From Tenacibaculum sp. MAR_2010_89 (GTDB lineage: Bacteria; Bacteroidota; Bacteroidia; Flavobacteriales; Flavobacteriaceae), in assembly GCF_900105985.1 (NCBI RefSeq), contig NZ_FNUB01000005.1:2108001-2172000 (forward strand): a stretch of DNA of 64,000 nucleotides, in the 5' to 3' direction. Every line of letters starts with the position of its first letter. Within the stretch, counting starts at the first letter, position 1. Below are positions 9,323 to 18,330 of the stretch, piece by piece. The position numbers and the translations under genes are program-made. The notes beneath the pieces are model-generated. The model worked only from the letters and a program-made list of their open reading frames with translations, was not told where the DNA came from and made no database searches.

Positions 9323-9420
9323 TTAAAAACTGATGTTTTAAATACCAAAATACTTTTAAAAATCTATATGTTTTTTATTCATTCAAAATACTTACTTTTA
9401 TCTTTCAGAAAGTTTAGAAT

Positions 9421-11073
9421 TTGCTTACACATTTAAAAATACATAATTACGCTTTAATCAATCAATTATCGATTGATTTCACCAAAGGGCTATCTATAAT
9501 AACTGGTGAAACTGGAGCAGGGAAATCGATTTTATTAGGAGCTTTAGGTTTAGTAATGGGAAATCGAGCTGATTTGTCATCACTAAAAAATGCAGAAAAA
9601 AAATGTATTATTGAAGCTCAGTTCTTATTAGGTGGATACAATTTAGAATCCGTTTTTGAGGAATTAGATGTAGATTATGAAGAGGAAACAATTATAAGAA
9701 GAGAGATTTTACCATCTGGTAAATCTAGAGCTTTTGTAAATGATACTCCTGTAAATCTATCAGTTTTAACAGCTTTAAAAGTAAAATTGATAGATATACA
9801 CTCTCAGCATCAAACTATACAGTTATCTGATATTAACTTTCAATTTTCAATTCTTGATGCTCTAGCTAAAAATCAAGCTAAAATAGCTTCTTATAAAAGA
9901 GGTTTACGTAAGTATAATGGATTAAAAAAAGAATTAAAAGAGTTAAAAGATCAGGCTCAAAAGTCAACTGAACAATACGAATATAATCTTCATTTATTTA
10001 ATGAACTAGAAGAAGCAAACCTTAAAGTAGGAGAACAAAAAACTTTAGAAGAGAAGATTGAAAAACTTAATAATATTGAAGATATTAAGTTAAACTTATC
10101 TGAAGGTTTACAAATAACTGTTAATGAAGATTTAGGTATACAAACTCAATTACATTCTTTAGAAAGTAAGTTACAGAAAATAAGTTCTTTTTCAGCTGAA
10201 TATGAAGAGTTAACTTCTAGAGTTTCAAGTATAAAAATTGAATTAGACGATATTGTAACTGAATTAGAATCTGCCAATGAACAAGTAGATTTTAATCCGA
10301 ATGAAATAGAAGAACTAAACGATAGACTACAACTTATATATAACTTAGAAAAGAAACATGGTGTGGCTACGATTGAAGAATTACAAAAAATTCATGAATC
10401 ATTATCAGAAAAAGTAGCACAAGTTGAAGGAGCGAGTGAAAATATAACTAAGAAGGAATCTGAAATTATAGCTGTAGCTGTTAAATTAGATGAAGTAGCT
10501 AGTTTAATTACTAAAGGAAGAAATAAAGGAATACCTAAGTTACAAAAAGAGTTAAAGTATTTATTAACTGAGTTAGGTATGCCAAATGCACAGTTTTTAA
10601 TAGAAGTAAAACCAAGTGTAATTTATACAGTAAATGGTAAAGACGAATTAGTGTTTTTATTTTCAGCAAATAAAGGTGGTAATTTCGGTGAACTAAAAAA
10701 AGTAGCTTCTGGTGGTGAACTTTCCAGAATAATGCTTTCCATTAAAAAAATACTTTCAAGTAATATTCAATTGCCAACCATTATTTTTGATGAAATAGAT
10801 ACAGGTGTTTCTGGAGAAGTTTCAAATAAAATAGCAAAAATAATGAATGATATGGGTGAGAATATGCAAGTAATAACTATTACACATTTACCGCAAATAG
10901 CTTCACAAGGACAGCAACATTATAAAGTTTTTAAGGGAGAAGAAAAAGGGGTAACTACTTCAAATTTAAAACGCTTAAACTATGATGAAAGAGTTGCTGA
11001 AATAGCAGAAATGTTAAGCGGAAAAGATTTTTCTGAAAGTGCATTAACACATGCTAAAGAATTATTAGGATAA
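9421..11073 (+). CDS. recN: DNA repair protein RecN
   Basis: SMC-like ATPase acting on double-strand breaks. Walker A GETGAGKS lies at about residues 29-36, a long coiled coil covers about 155-370, and the ABC signature ASGGELSRIMLSIK is followed by Walker B (TIIFDEIDTGVSG) and the H-loop TITHLPQIAS. The 550-residue length is normal. The start is TTG at 9421; no ATG lies near the conserved LTHLKIHNYALI beginning. It is followed 88 bases later by fabI, a neighbourhood often kept in Flavobacteriia. Confidence 0.97.
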   Translation: MLTHLKIHNYALINQLSIDFTKGLSIITGETGAGKSILLGALGLVMGNRADLSSLKNAEKKCIIEAQFLLGGYNLESVFEELDVDYEEETIIRREILPSGKSRAFVNDTPVNLSVLTALKVKLIDIHSQHQTIQLSDINFQFSILDALAKNQAKIASYKRGLRKYNGLKKELKELKDQAQKSTEQYEYNLHLFNELEEANLKVGEQKTLEEKIEKLNNIEDIKLNLSEGLQITVNEDLGIQTQLHSLESKLQKISSFSAEYEELTSRVSSIKIELDDIVTELESANEQVDFNPNEIEELNDRLQLIYNLEKKHGVATIEELQKIHESLSEKVAQVEGASENITKKESEIIAVAVKLDEVASLITKGRNKGIPKLQKELKYLLTELGMPNAQFLIEVKPSVIYTVNGKDELVFLFSANKGGNFGELKKVASGGELSRIMLSIKKILSSNIQLPTIIFDEIDTGVSGEVSNKIAKIMNDMGENMQVITITHLPQIASQGQQHYKVFKGEEKGVTTSNLKRLNYDERVAEIAEMLSGKDFSESALTHAKELLG

Positions 11074-11161
11074 TAATAATAAAAGTTTTTCATTGATTAG
11101 GTAAACTACTAATTTAAAGAAGAAATACTCAAATAACTAAAGAAAAGACTATAACAACACT

Positions 11162-11974
11162 ATGTATAATTTATTAAAAGGTAAAAAAGGAATTATTTTT
11201 GGAGCTTTAAATGAACATTCAATAGCATGGAAAGTAGCAGAGAGAGCACATGAAGAAGGAGCTGAATTTGTTTTAACAAATGCTCCTATAGCAATGAGAA
11301 TGGGAGAATTAAATACGTTGGCTGAAAAAACAGGATCACAAATTGTTCCAGCTGATGCAACTTCTATGGATGATTTAAATAATTTAGTAGAAAAATCTAT
11401 GGAAATTTTAGGGGGTAAAATTGATTTTGTTTTACACTCTATAGGTATGTCGGTAAATGTGCGTAAAGGTCGCCATTATACTGATTCAAAATACGATTTT
11501 ACAATGAAAGGGTTTGATGTTTCGGCATTATCTTTTCATAAAACAATGAATGTTTTGTACAACAAAAAAGCAATGAATGAATGGGGTAGTATTGTGGCTT
11601 TAACATATATGGCTGCTCAAAGAGTGTTCCCTGATTATAATGATATGGCTGATAATAAAGCATATTTAGAATCGATAGCTCGTAGTTTTGGGTATTTCTT
11701 TGGACGTGATCATAAAGTTAGAGTAAATACTGTATCACAATCTCCAACTCCAACTACAGCAGGAAGTGGTGTAAAAGGATTTGATGGGTTTATTTCTTAT
11801 GCTGAAAAAATGTCACCATTAGGAAATGCAACAGCATTAGAATGTGCAGATTATACAATTTCATTATTTTCAGACTTAACAAAGAAAGTTACATTACAAA
11901 ACTTATACCATGATGGAGGGTTTTCTAATATGGGAGTTAGTGATGCCGTAATGGATAAATTTGTTACAGAATAA
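11162..11974 (+). CDS. fabI: Enoyl-[acyl-carrier-protein] reductase (NADH) FabI
   Basis: Last step of each fatty-acid elongation cycle: NADH reduces trans-2-enoyl-ACP. It has the short-chain dehydrogenase fold with the divergent FabI nucleotide loop (FGALNEHSIAWK), LHSIG in the cofactor site, and the catalytic pair Y159 and K166 in YNDMADNK (Tyr-x6-Lys, diagnostic of FabI). Length 270 is typical. A strong terminator follows at 12010. This is the triclosan-type target enzyme family. Confidence 0.96.
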   Translation: MYNLLKGKKGIIFGALNEHSIAWKVAERAHEEGAEFVLTNAPIAMRMGELNTLAEKTGSQIVPADATSMDDLNNLVEKSMEILGGKIDFVLHSIGMSVNVRKGRHYTDSKYDFTMKGFDVSALSFHKTMNVLYNKKAMNEWGSIVALTYMAAQRVFPDYNDMADNKAYLESIARSFGYFFGRDHKVRVNTVSQSPTPTTAGSGVKGFDGFISYAEKMSPLGNATALECADYTISLFSDLTKKVTLQNLYHDGGFSNMGVSDAVMDKFVTE

Positions 11975-12009
11975 AAGAATTTTTTTAAGAATTCATAAAA
12001 AAACATAAA

Positions 12010-12037
12010 ATGCAAATCGTTAGATTTGCATTTTTTA
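12010..12037 (+). terminator. Rho-independent terminator after fabI
   Basis: ATGCAAATC (12010-12018) pairs with GATTTGCAT (12023-12031) around GTTA and is followed by a T run. It lies 36 bases after the fabI stop and just before the next gene. Confidence 0.9.
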
Positions 12038-12053
12038 TTGAAACTAAAAGAGT

Positions 12054-12833
12054 ATGGATCGTATTTTATTAATAGAGAAAGAGTTAGAAGGGTTAAGGTT
12101 AGAGTTAAGAGAGCATGAATTATATGCATCATTAAATACAATTGATGATGTAAAAGTATTTATGGAAGAACATGTTTTTGCTGTTTGGGATTTTATGTCA
12201 TTATTGAAAGCCTTACAACAACAGCTAACTTGTACAAACTTACCTTGGATACCAGTTATTAATTCGACTGCAGCTCGTTTTATTAATGGAATAGTTTTAG
12301 AAGAGGAGACCGATTTAAATGAATTAGGAGAACCTAGAAGCCATTTTGAAATGTATATAGATGCAATGCAACAAGTAAAAGCTAATACATTGCAAATTTC
12401 AACTTTTATTTCTGAATTAATAGAAGGAAAAAGTATTGAAAATATTATAGGTAAGTTATCAATAAATGAAGAAACAAAAGAGTTTTTATTATTTACTTTT
12501 GAAGTAATTAATACAAAAGAACCTCACATAATTGCATCTAGTTTTACTTTTGGAAGAGAAGATGTAATACCAGATATGTTTATTGAGATTGTTAAAAAAA
12601 CAGAAGAAAAGGAAAATACAAATTATAGTAAATTACTTTTTTATTTAAACAGACATATTGAGTTAGATGGAGGAGAACATGGCCCGTTAGCTTTGCAAAT
12701 GATTGAAGAGTTATGTGGAAATGATGAACAAAAGTGGAATGATGTGCTTTATTACGCAAAAGCTTCATTAGAAAAAAGAATAGCACTTTGGAATGGAATT
12801 GCGAAAAAAAATAAGAAATTAACACTTGTTTAA
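12054..12833 (+). CDS. DUF3050 family protein (heme-oxygenase-like diiron fold)
   Basis: Matches DUF3050 by the segment EEHVFAVWDFMSLLKALQ (residues 38-55). DUF3050 belongs to the heme-oxygenase-like superfamily, several members of which are diiron oxidases. Candidate ligands are H97 (SHFEMY), E169 in FGRED, and H201/D205/H209 (HIELDGGEH), the usual H-x3-D-x3-H spacing of that fold. Substrate is unknown. Its stop overlaps the start of the glycosyltransferase (TAATG), so the two are translationally coupled, hinting at a shared pathway such as lipid or glycan tailoring. Confidence 0.8.
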   Translation: MDRILLIEKELEGLRLELREHELYASLNTIDDVKVFMEEHVFAVWDFMSLLKALQQQLTCTNLPWIPVINSTAARFINGIVLEEETDLNELGEPRSHFEMYIDAMQQVKANTLQISTFISELIEGKSIENIIGKLSINEETKEFLLFTFEVINTKEPHIIASSFTFGREDVIPDMFIEIVKKTEEKENTNYSKLLFYLNRHIELDGGEHGPLALQMIEELCGNDEQKWNDVLYYAKASLEKRIALWNGIAKKNKKLTLV

Positions 12834-13786
12834 TGGAGTTATATTTTTCTATAATAATACCTGTGTATAATCGTCCTGATGAAGTTGATGAATTATTAGA
12901 GAGTATCACAAAACAAGATTATCAAGATGAATTTGAGGTTATTATTATTGAAGATGGTTCTGATCAGTCATCTGTTAGTATAGTAGAAAAGTATAATGCT
13001 AAATTAAATATAAAATATTTTTATAAAGAAAATACTGGAGCAGGTTTAAGTAGGAACTATGGAATGAAAAAGGCCTCAGGAAATTATTTTATTATACTAG
13101 ATTCAGATGTAATTGTACCCCAAAAATATTTGTCAATAGTTAAAAACGAATTAACTAAAAATTTCACGGATGCTTTTGGAGGGCCTGATGCGGCTCATCA
13201 TAGTTTTACTGCCATTCAAAAAGCAATTAACTATTCTATGACTTCTACTATAACTACAGGAGGCATTAGAGGAAAAAAGAAAAGTGTAGGTAAATTTCAA
13301 CCAAGAAGTTTTAATTTCGGGTTATCTAAAAAAGCTTTTGAAAAAACAAAAGGCTTTTCTAAATTAAAGGCTGGAGAGGATATTGATTTAAGTTTCCGTT
13401 TATTAGAAAGTGGGTTTAATACTCAATTACTGGAAAAAGCATTTGTGTACCATAAGCGGAGAACTACTATTAAACAGTTTTTTAAACAAACTTTTGCTTT
13501 TGGTACTGCAAGACCTAAATTAAATAGAAAATACCCTGAAACAGCTAAAATTACTTATTGGTTTCCAAGTTTATTTATTATTGGAATAGATATCACTATC
13601 ATTTTATTATTATTTGGTAGTTGGATACCTATTCTTTTTTATGCATTTTATTTTGTAATACTTTTTTTAAATTCATTATTTGAAAACAAAAGCTTTAAAG
13701 TTGCTTTTTTGAGTATAATTACAACATTAACTCAATTCTATGGGTATGGATTAGGGTTCTTACAATCTAAGTTTATAGAAAAATAA
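12833..13786 (+). CDS. Family 2 glycosyltransferase, membrane-anchored
   Basis: GT-A fold with SIIIPVYNRPDEV at residues 6-18, EDGSDQSS at 40-47 and the metal-binding LDSDV at 89-93. A GEDIDLSFRL motif (the ED of the catalytic base region) sits near 182. Two or three C-terminal hydrophobic segments (about 240-310) anchor it in the inner membrane. Sugar donor and acceptor are not readable. It overlaps the upstream DUF3050 gene by one base and ends in a bidirectional terminator. Confidence 0.9.
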   Translation: MELYFSIIIPVYNRPDEVDELLESITKQDYQDEFEVIIIEDGSDQSSVSIVEKYNAKLNIKYFYKENTGAGLSRNYGMKKASGNYFIILDSDVIVPQKYLSIVKNELTKNFTDAFGGPDAAHHSFTAIQKAINYSMTSTITTGGIRGKKKSVGKFQPRSFNFGLSKKAFEKTKGFSKLKAGEDIDLSFRLLESGFNTQLLEKAFVYHKRRTTIKQFFKQTFAFGTARPKLNRKYPETAKITYWFPSLFIIGIDITIILLLFGSWIPILFYAFYFVILFLNSLFENKSFKVAFLSIITTLTQFYGYGLGFLQSKFIEK

Positions 13787-13815
13787 AAGTCCTCAATTAA
13801 ATTGAGGACTTTGTA
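13786..13815. terminator. Bidirectional terminator between glycosyltransferase and M16 protease genes
   Basis: AAAGTCCTCAAT (13786-13797) pairs perfectly with ATTGAGGACTTT (13801-13812) around TAA. A-rich and T-rich flanks allow use from both strands. It overlaps the last base of the glycosyltransferase stop codon. Confidence 0.9.
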
Positions 13816-13837
13816 TATTATTAATTTATTGAGTGTC

Positions 13838-16660
13838 TTATTTTTCAGGGTTTAAAACTCCTAAAATATAGCCATTAGTTAAATATTTTTTAGCTACGTT
13901 TTGAATATCTTTTTTAGTTAAAGCATTAATTCTATTTTCAAAATCACTTGGATCAGAAGCCTCGTTCTTTTGATAATCAATGTTTTTAATAGTTCTTAAC
14001 CAAAAACGATTCTTTTTAAGGTCATCTCTATAATCTGAAATCATTCCCTTTTTGGCCTTCATTACGTCTTCTTCAGTTGGTCCATCTTTAATAACAGAAG
14101 CAACATGGTTAACAGAAATGTTTTTAAGTTTCTCAACATTTTCAGGTGCACAAGGGTAAGAAATACTAAAGTTAAACCAACCGTAAGGCATTTTTGATAT
14201 TCTACCACGTGTTCTTGATGAATATACACCACCTTCTTGTTCACGAAGTTTTTCAGTTAACTTAATAGCAACTACATCTCCTAAAATAGAAAAAGCTAAA
14301 GCTTCTTTTTTATTGTATTTAGCTTTCCCTTGATATGTTATTCTAACATTACTTTTTGGTGCTTTTCCTTTCTGAATTGTTTTTGTATGGTTTCCAGATT
14401 TTGGACGAAAGTTATGTACTTTATAGTTTTCCTTCGAATTCTTGTTAGGTAAACCAGCAATATATTTCATTGCATATTCAGCTAATTTTTTTTCATCAAT
14501 ATTACCAACAAAATAAAAATTAAAATCACCAGCATCAGCAAAACGTTCTTGATATTTTTTGTAAGCTAAGTTATAGTCAGCTTTATCATATGCCTCTGGA
14601 GATGGGAATCCTGAATAACGAGGATTACCAGCATTCATAAAATCACCCATTTCTTTTTGAAAGAAAAAGTTTGGACTAGCTAATAAATTACCTAAGAAAC
14701 TCTTTTGTTTATTTACAAATGATTTAAAAGCCTTTTCATCTTTATTTAAAGAGGTGAAATATAAATGAACCATTTGAAACATATCTTCTAAGTTTTTAGG
14801 AGAAGCAGAACCTCTAAAGCCTTCACTATATGTACCTATATATGGGGTTACACGAGCAATTTTACCCGACATCATTTTTGATAAATCAGTTTTTGAATAT
14901 CCATTAACTCCAGCTTGAGATAATGCTCCGTTGGCAAAAGTAGTAGCTTTTAAATCACTATCACTATATAATGAGGTACCACCAAAACTGAAAGCATCAA
15001 ATAAAATTTCATCATTTTTAAAATCAGTTTTTTTGTAAGTAATTTTAGCACCATTACTTAAAACTAAAGTAACTGTTCCTAATTTATCATTTTTAGAAGT
15101 ACTAATAATTGTACCAGACTTAGGAGCTTTTGTAATTAATGAAGTAGCAACTACTTTATCTTCATATGGTTTTAATTCTTTTGTTTTAACTTCTTTTAAA
15201 GCTTGGGTAACTTGCGATTCTGTAACTACTTTTTTAGGGCCAGTTATAACAACCACTCGATTATCATCATGTAAAAAGTTTTTAATAATACTGTTTACTT
15301 CTTCTAATTTAATAGAAGGTAATAATCCCATATGAGCTTTATACTCCCAACTAATTCCAGGAATAGCTTCTTGTTCTAAAAAGTTATTTACGTACTGCCC
15401 AACTATTCTTCTAGACTCTCTTTTGTCTTTATCTTTAAAAGCTTTTTCAATACGAGCAATTACATTTTTCTTAGCTCTATCAAGCTCACCGGCTTGGAAA
15501 CCATATCGTTTAACTCTTTCATTTTCATTTAATAAAGCCTTTAACCCATTTAATTGGCCATCAGCACTTGTTCCTGCTGTTGATTGGTATGCATTTTTAC
15601 CTCTAGCCCAAGTTCCTCCATGATAACTAAAACCATAAACAAATGGAGGTTTTTCACTTTCTCTTAATTCACTTAATCTGTTATTTAACATTTGAGAAAA
15701 TAATGACTTAACTAAAGAATTTCTGTAATCATTGATAGTTACATCTGCTTTAGCTTCATCATAGTCTTTATACATTAATTGTACTCTTGAAAAAGCAGCT
15801 TCTTTATCAGCTTCAATTGCGATAAATGTTTCTTTGTGGTTTTTTAAAGTTGAAACTTTTCTTTTTCTTGGGTTTTTTACTGCTGGAATCCTTTCGAAAT
15901 GAGCTTTTATTTTTTGTTCTAAAGTAGCAACATCAACATCACCAACAGCAATAACAGCCATTAAGTCTGGACGGTACCAGTCTTTATGAAAACGACGAAT
16001 ACTTTCATGTTTAAAAGTTTCAATACTTTCTTTGGTTCCTATAGGTAATCTTTTAGCATATTTAGAGCCATGCATAACTTTAGGTAAGTATTTTTCTAGC
16101 ATACGGCTATCTGCACCTCTTCTAGAGCGATATTCTTCTAAAACAACACCACGCTCTTCATCTATATCTTTACCATTTAAAAGAGCTCCATGCGCCCAAT
16201 CTTCAATAATTTGAAAACCTTTTTCAAGTTTTTTATCATCATCACTTGGTATAGGTAAAATATAAACAGTTTGATCAAAACCAGTATAAGCATTTAAATG
16301 AGCTCCAAACTTAACACCAATAGATTGTAAATAATCAATTAGCTCGTTTTTCTTAAAGTTTTTGGTTCCATTAAAATTCATGTGCTCCATAAAATGAGCA
16401 ACTCCTAATTGATCATCATCTTCTAAAATAGAACCTGCATTGATTGCTAAACGCAATTCTACTTTATTAGCTGGTTTAGGGTTTTGTTTAATATAATAGG
16501 TAATACCATTTGAAAGTTTTCCAATTTTAACAGAAGGGTCGGTTGGAATTGGCATTGACTTAATACTTTCTTTTCCTTTTGGTGCTTTTTTTAAAGCCTG
16601 ACTATACCCGGGTAGTGTCATCAGTAAAGCGAAAGAAATTGAATAAAGAATTTTTTTCAT
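13838..16660 (-). CDS. M16 family zinc peptidase (pitrilysin/insulinase type), exported
   Basis: The start at 16660 gives a clean signal peptide (MKKILYSISFALLMTLPGYSQ); the longer frame to 16699 adds 13 unlikely residues. The inverted zinc motif HFMEH lies at 89-93, with the downstream glutamate in the DEERGVVLEEYRSRR region. The second half (from about residue 500) is the inactive M16 half that pairs with the first, so about 940 residues form the complete two-half clam shell. It probably degrades peptides in the periplasm. No T9SS sorting domain is seen. Confidence 0.92.
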   Translation of the reverse strand: MKKILYSISFALLMTLPGYSQALKKAPKGKESIKSMPIPTDPSVKIGKLSNGITYYIKQNPKPANKVELRLAINAGSILEDDDQLGVAHFMEHMNFNGTKNFKKNELIDYLQSIGVKFGAHLNAYTGFDQTVYILPIPSDDDKKLEKGFQIIEDWAHGALLNGKDIDEERGVVLEEYRSRRGADSRMLEKYLPKVMHGSKYAKRLPIGTKESIETFKHESIRRFHKDWYRPDLMAVIAVGDVDVATLEQKIKAHFERIPAVKNPRKRKVSTLKNHKETFIAIEADKEAAFSRVQLMYKDYDEAKADVTINDYRNSLVKSLFSQMLNNRLSELRESEKPPFVYGFSYHGGTWARGKNAYQSTAGTSADGQLNGLKALLNENERVKRYGFQAGELDRAKKNVIARIEKAFKDKDKRESRRIVGQYVNNFLEQEAIPGISWEYKAHMGLLPSIKLEEVNSIIKNFLHDDNRVVVITGPKKVVTESQVTQALKEVKTKELKPYEDKVVATSLITKAPKSGTIISTSKNDKLGTVTLVLSNGAKITYKKTDFKNDEILFDAFSFGGTSLYSDSDLKATTFANGALSQAGVNGYSKTDLSKMMSGKIARVTPYIGTYSEGFRGSASPKNLEDMFQMVHLYFTSLNKDEKAFKSFVNKQKSFLGNLLASPNFFFQKEMGDFMNAGNPRYSGFPSPEAYDKADYNLAYKKYQERFADAGDFNFYFVGNIDEKKLAEYAMKYIAGLPNKNSKENYKVHNFRPKSGNHTKTIQKGKAPKSNVRITYQGKAKYNKKEALAFSILGDVVAIKLTEKLREQEGGVYSSRTRGRISKMPYGWFNFSISYPCAPENVEKLKNISVNHVASVIKDGPTEEDVMKAKKGMISDYRDDLKKNRFWLRTIKNIDYQKNEASDPSDFENRINALTKKDIQNVAKKYLTNGYILGVLNPEK

Positions 16661-16744
16661 AGTGAATAAGTATTTGATTAAGTAGCTAATATACATCAAA
16701 TACTTTACAAACTAAGTTTTTAGTTGTTAATTAGTGTTAAAAAG

Positions 16745-16770
16745 AAAGCTCCCAATTACTTGAGAGCTTT
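16745..16770 (-). terminator. Terminator of the arsC-like gene
   Basis: AAAGCTC (16745-16751) pairs with GAGCTTT (16764-16770); after one mismatch a further CAA/TTG pairing closes a TTAC loop. A run rich in T follows on the − strand. It lies 4 bases past the gene's stop. Confidence 0.75.
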
Positions 16771-16773
16771 ATA

Positions 16774-17115
16774 TTATAAAATTGTAGTGATATTTTCTGG
16801 TGGGCGACCTATAACCGCTTTTGAGCCATTTATTACAATAGGGCGTTCTATTAACTTTGGGTAATGAATCATTGCTTCAATTATTTGATCGTCTGTTAAT
16901 TCTTTTCCTTTAAAATTCTCTTTCCAAATCTTTTCGTTTTTACGAACTAATTGCAAAGGTTCTATGCCTAATAATGTAATAATTTCTTTTAACTCTTCTT
17001 TTGAAGGAACCGTATCTAAATACTTAACTATTTCAAATTTTTTTCCAGAATTTTCAAGTATCTCCAAACCGCAACGAGATTTACTACATCTATTATTATG
17101 GTATATTTTTATCAT
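16774..17115 (-). CDS. ArsC/Spx family thioredoxin-fold protein (arsenate reductase-like)
   Basis: At 113 residues it has the ArsC fold: IYHNNRCSKSRCGLEIL holds the reactive cysteine C10, and RPIVINGSKAVIGRPPE is the conserved C-terminal arginine/loop motif of glutaredoxin-coupled ArsC. No other arsenic gene is nearby, so it may be a general ArsC/YffB-like reductase instead of a dedicated arsenate detoxifier. It lies 14 bases downstream of prfB and is probably cotranscribed with it. Confidence 0.85.
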   Translation of the reverse strand: MIKIYHNNRCSKSRCGLEILENSGKKFEIVKYLDTVPSKEELKEIITLLGIEPLQLVRKNEKIWKENFKGKELTDDQIIEAMIHYPKLIERPIVINGSKAVIGRPPENITTIL

Positions 17116-17129
17116 TTTATGTTTTTGTA

Positions 17130-18236
17130 TTAAAAAGTTTTATCTGTTTCTTTTTGCCCCATCATCATTAAATAAGACTTTAAAAAAGGATTTATGTTTC
17201 CATCCATAACAGCATCTACATTTCCAGTTTCATGAGCTGTTCTAACATCTTTTACTAATTTATAAGGGTGCATTACATAATTACGAATTTGGCTACCCCA
17301 TTCAGTCTTTAACTTTCCAGCTTCAATATTCTCTCTAGTTGCTAATCGTTTTTGTAATTCAATTTCATACAATTGAGATTTTAACATTTTTAAAGCTGTA
17401 GCTCTATTATCATGTTGTGATCTAGAATTTGAACATTGAATTTGTATACCAGTTGGTTTATGAGTTAATTGAACTTTAGTTTCAACCTTATTTACATTTT
17501 GACCTCCAGCACCGCTAGAACGAGCAGTAGTTATTTCAATATCTGCTGGGTTTATTTCTATTTCAATTGTATCATCTGCTACAGGAAAAATATATACAGA
17601 ACCAAAAGTAGTATGCCTTTTATTATTACTATCAAATGGTGAAATTCTAACTAAACGATGTACACCATTTTCTCCTTTTAACCATCCAAAGGCATAATCA
17701 CCATCAATTTCGATGGTTACTGTTTTTACACCAGCGATATCACCTGCTTGATAGTTAAGTGTCTTTAGTTTGTATCCTTGTTTTTCTGCCCACATGGTAT
17801 ACATACGCATTAACATTTCTACCCAGTCGCAACTTTCTGTTCCTCCTGCACCAGCTGTAATTTGTATGGTAGCACTTAAACTATCACCTTCTTCAGATAG
17901 CATATTTTTAAACTCAATATCTTCTAAAAGAGTACTTGTTTTTTCATATTGTTCAATAACTTCAGATTCTTCAACATCACCTTCTTTATAAAAATCGTAT
18001 AAAACAATAAGGTCTTCACTTAAAGTAACAATAGAGTTATAATCATTAACCCATTTTTTCTTAAAACGAAGTTCTTTCATTAAAGCTTCAGCTTCTTTTG
18101 GGTTATTCCAAAAATCAGGATTGGCAGTTTTTTCTTCTTCGTTATTTATTTCAATTAATTTTTTATCAATATCTAAATACGATTTTAGTTTAACTACTCG
18201 CTCTGAGATATTTTTTAACTGTTCTTGTGTTATCAT
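17130..18236 (-). CDS. prfB: Peptide chain release factor 2, without programmed frameshift
   Basis: Terminates translation at UGA and UAA. Domains are complete: a helical N-terminal domain, the stop-codon-reading tripeptide SPF in RISPFDSN, and the peptidyl-hydrolysis loop GGQ in [13 protein letters not shown]. Where most bacterial prfB genes carry the autoregulatory +1 shift (TAT CTT TGA C), this gene reads TAT TTA GAT in frame (SYLDID), so no shift is needed. The start is ATG at 18236; the earlier GTG (18245) and ATG (18242) overlap or precede the predicted transcription start. Confidence 0.96.
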   Translation of the reverse strand: MITQEQLKNISERVVKLKSYLDIDKKLIEINNEEEKTANPDFWNNPKEAEALMKELRFKKKWVNDYNSIVTLSEDLIVLYDFYKEGDVEESEVIEQYEKTSTLLEDIEFKNMLSEEGDSLSATIQITAGAGGTESCDWVEMLMRMYTMWAEKQGYKLKTLNYQAGDIAGVKTVTIEIDGDYAFGWLKGENGVHRLVRISPFDSNNKRHTTFGSVYIFPVADDTIEIEINPADIEITTARSSGAGGQNVNKVETKVQLTHKPTGIQIQCSNSRSQHDNRATALKMLKSQLYEIELQKRLATRENIEAGKLKTEWGSQIRNYVMHPYKLVKDVRTAHETGNVDAVMDGNINPFLKSYLMMMGQKETDKTF

Positions 18237-18244
18237 AATCATCA

Positions 18245-18252
18245 CAAAAATA
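18245..18252 (-). promoter_or_regulatory. -7 element TATTTTTG for prfB
   Basis: Exact TAnnTTTG match on the − strand ending 8 bases before the ATG at 18236. If used, the mRNA has a leader of only a few bases or none. Confidence 0.5.
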
Positions 18253-18330
18253 AGTTAAAATTTAAGATTGACAGAAGTGTTTTTAAATAACCAATAGTAT
18301 TTTTCTATTTTTATAGAAATATTTAACATA

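Noticed and set aside
16661..16699. Longer N-terminus of the M16 peptidase
   Set aside because: It would place 13 extra residues before a perfect signal peptide; MKK at 16660 is the better start.
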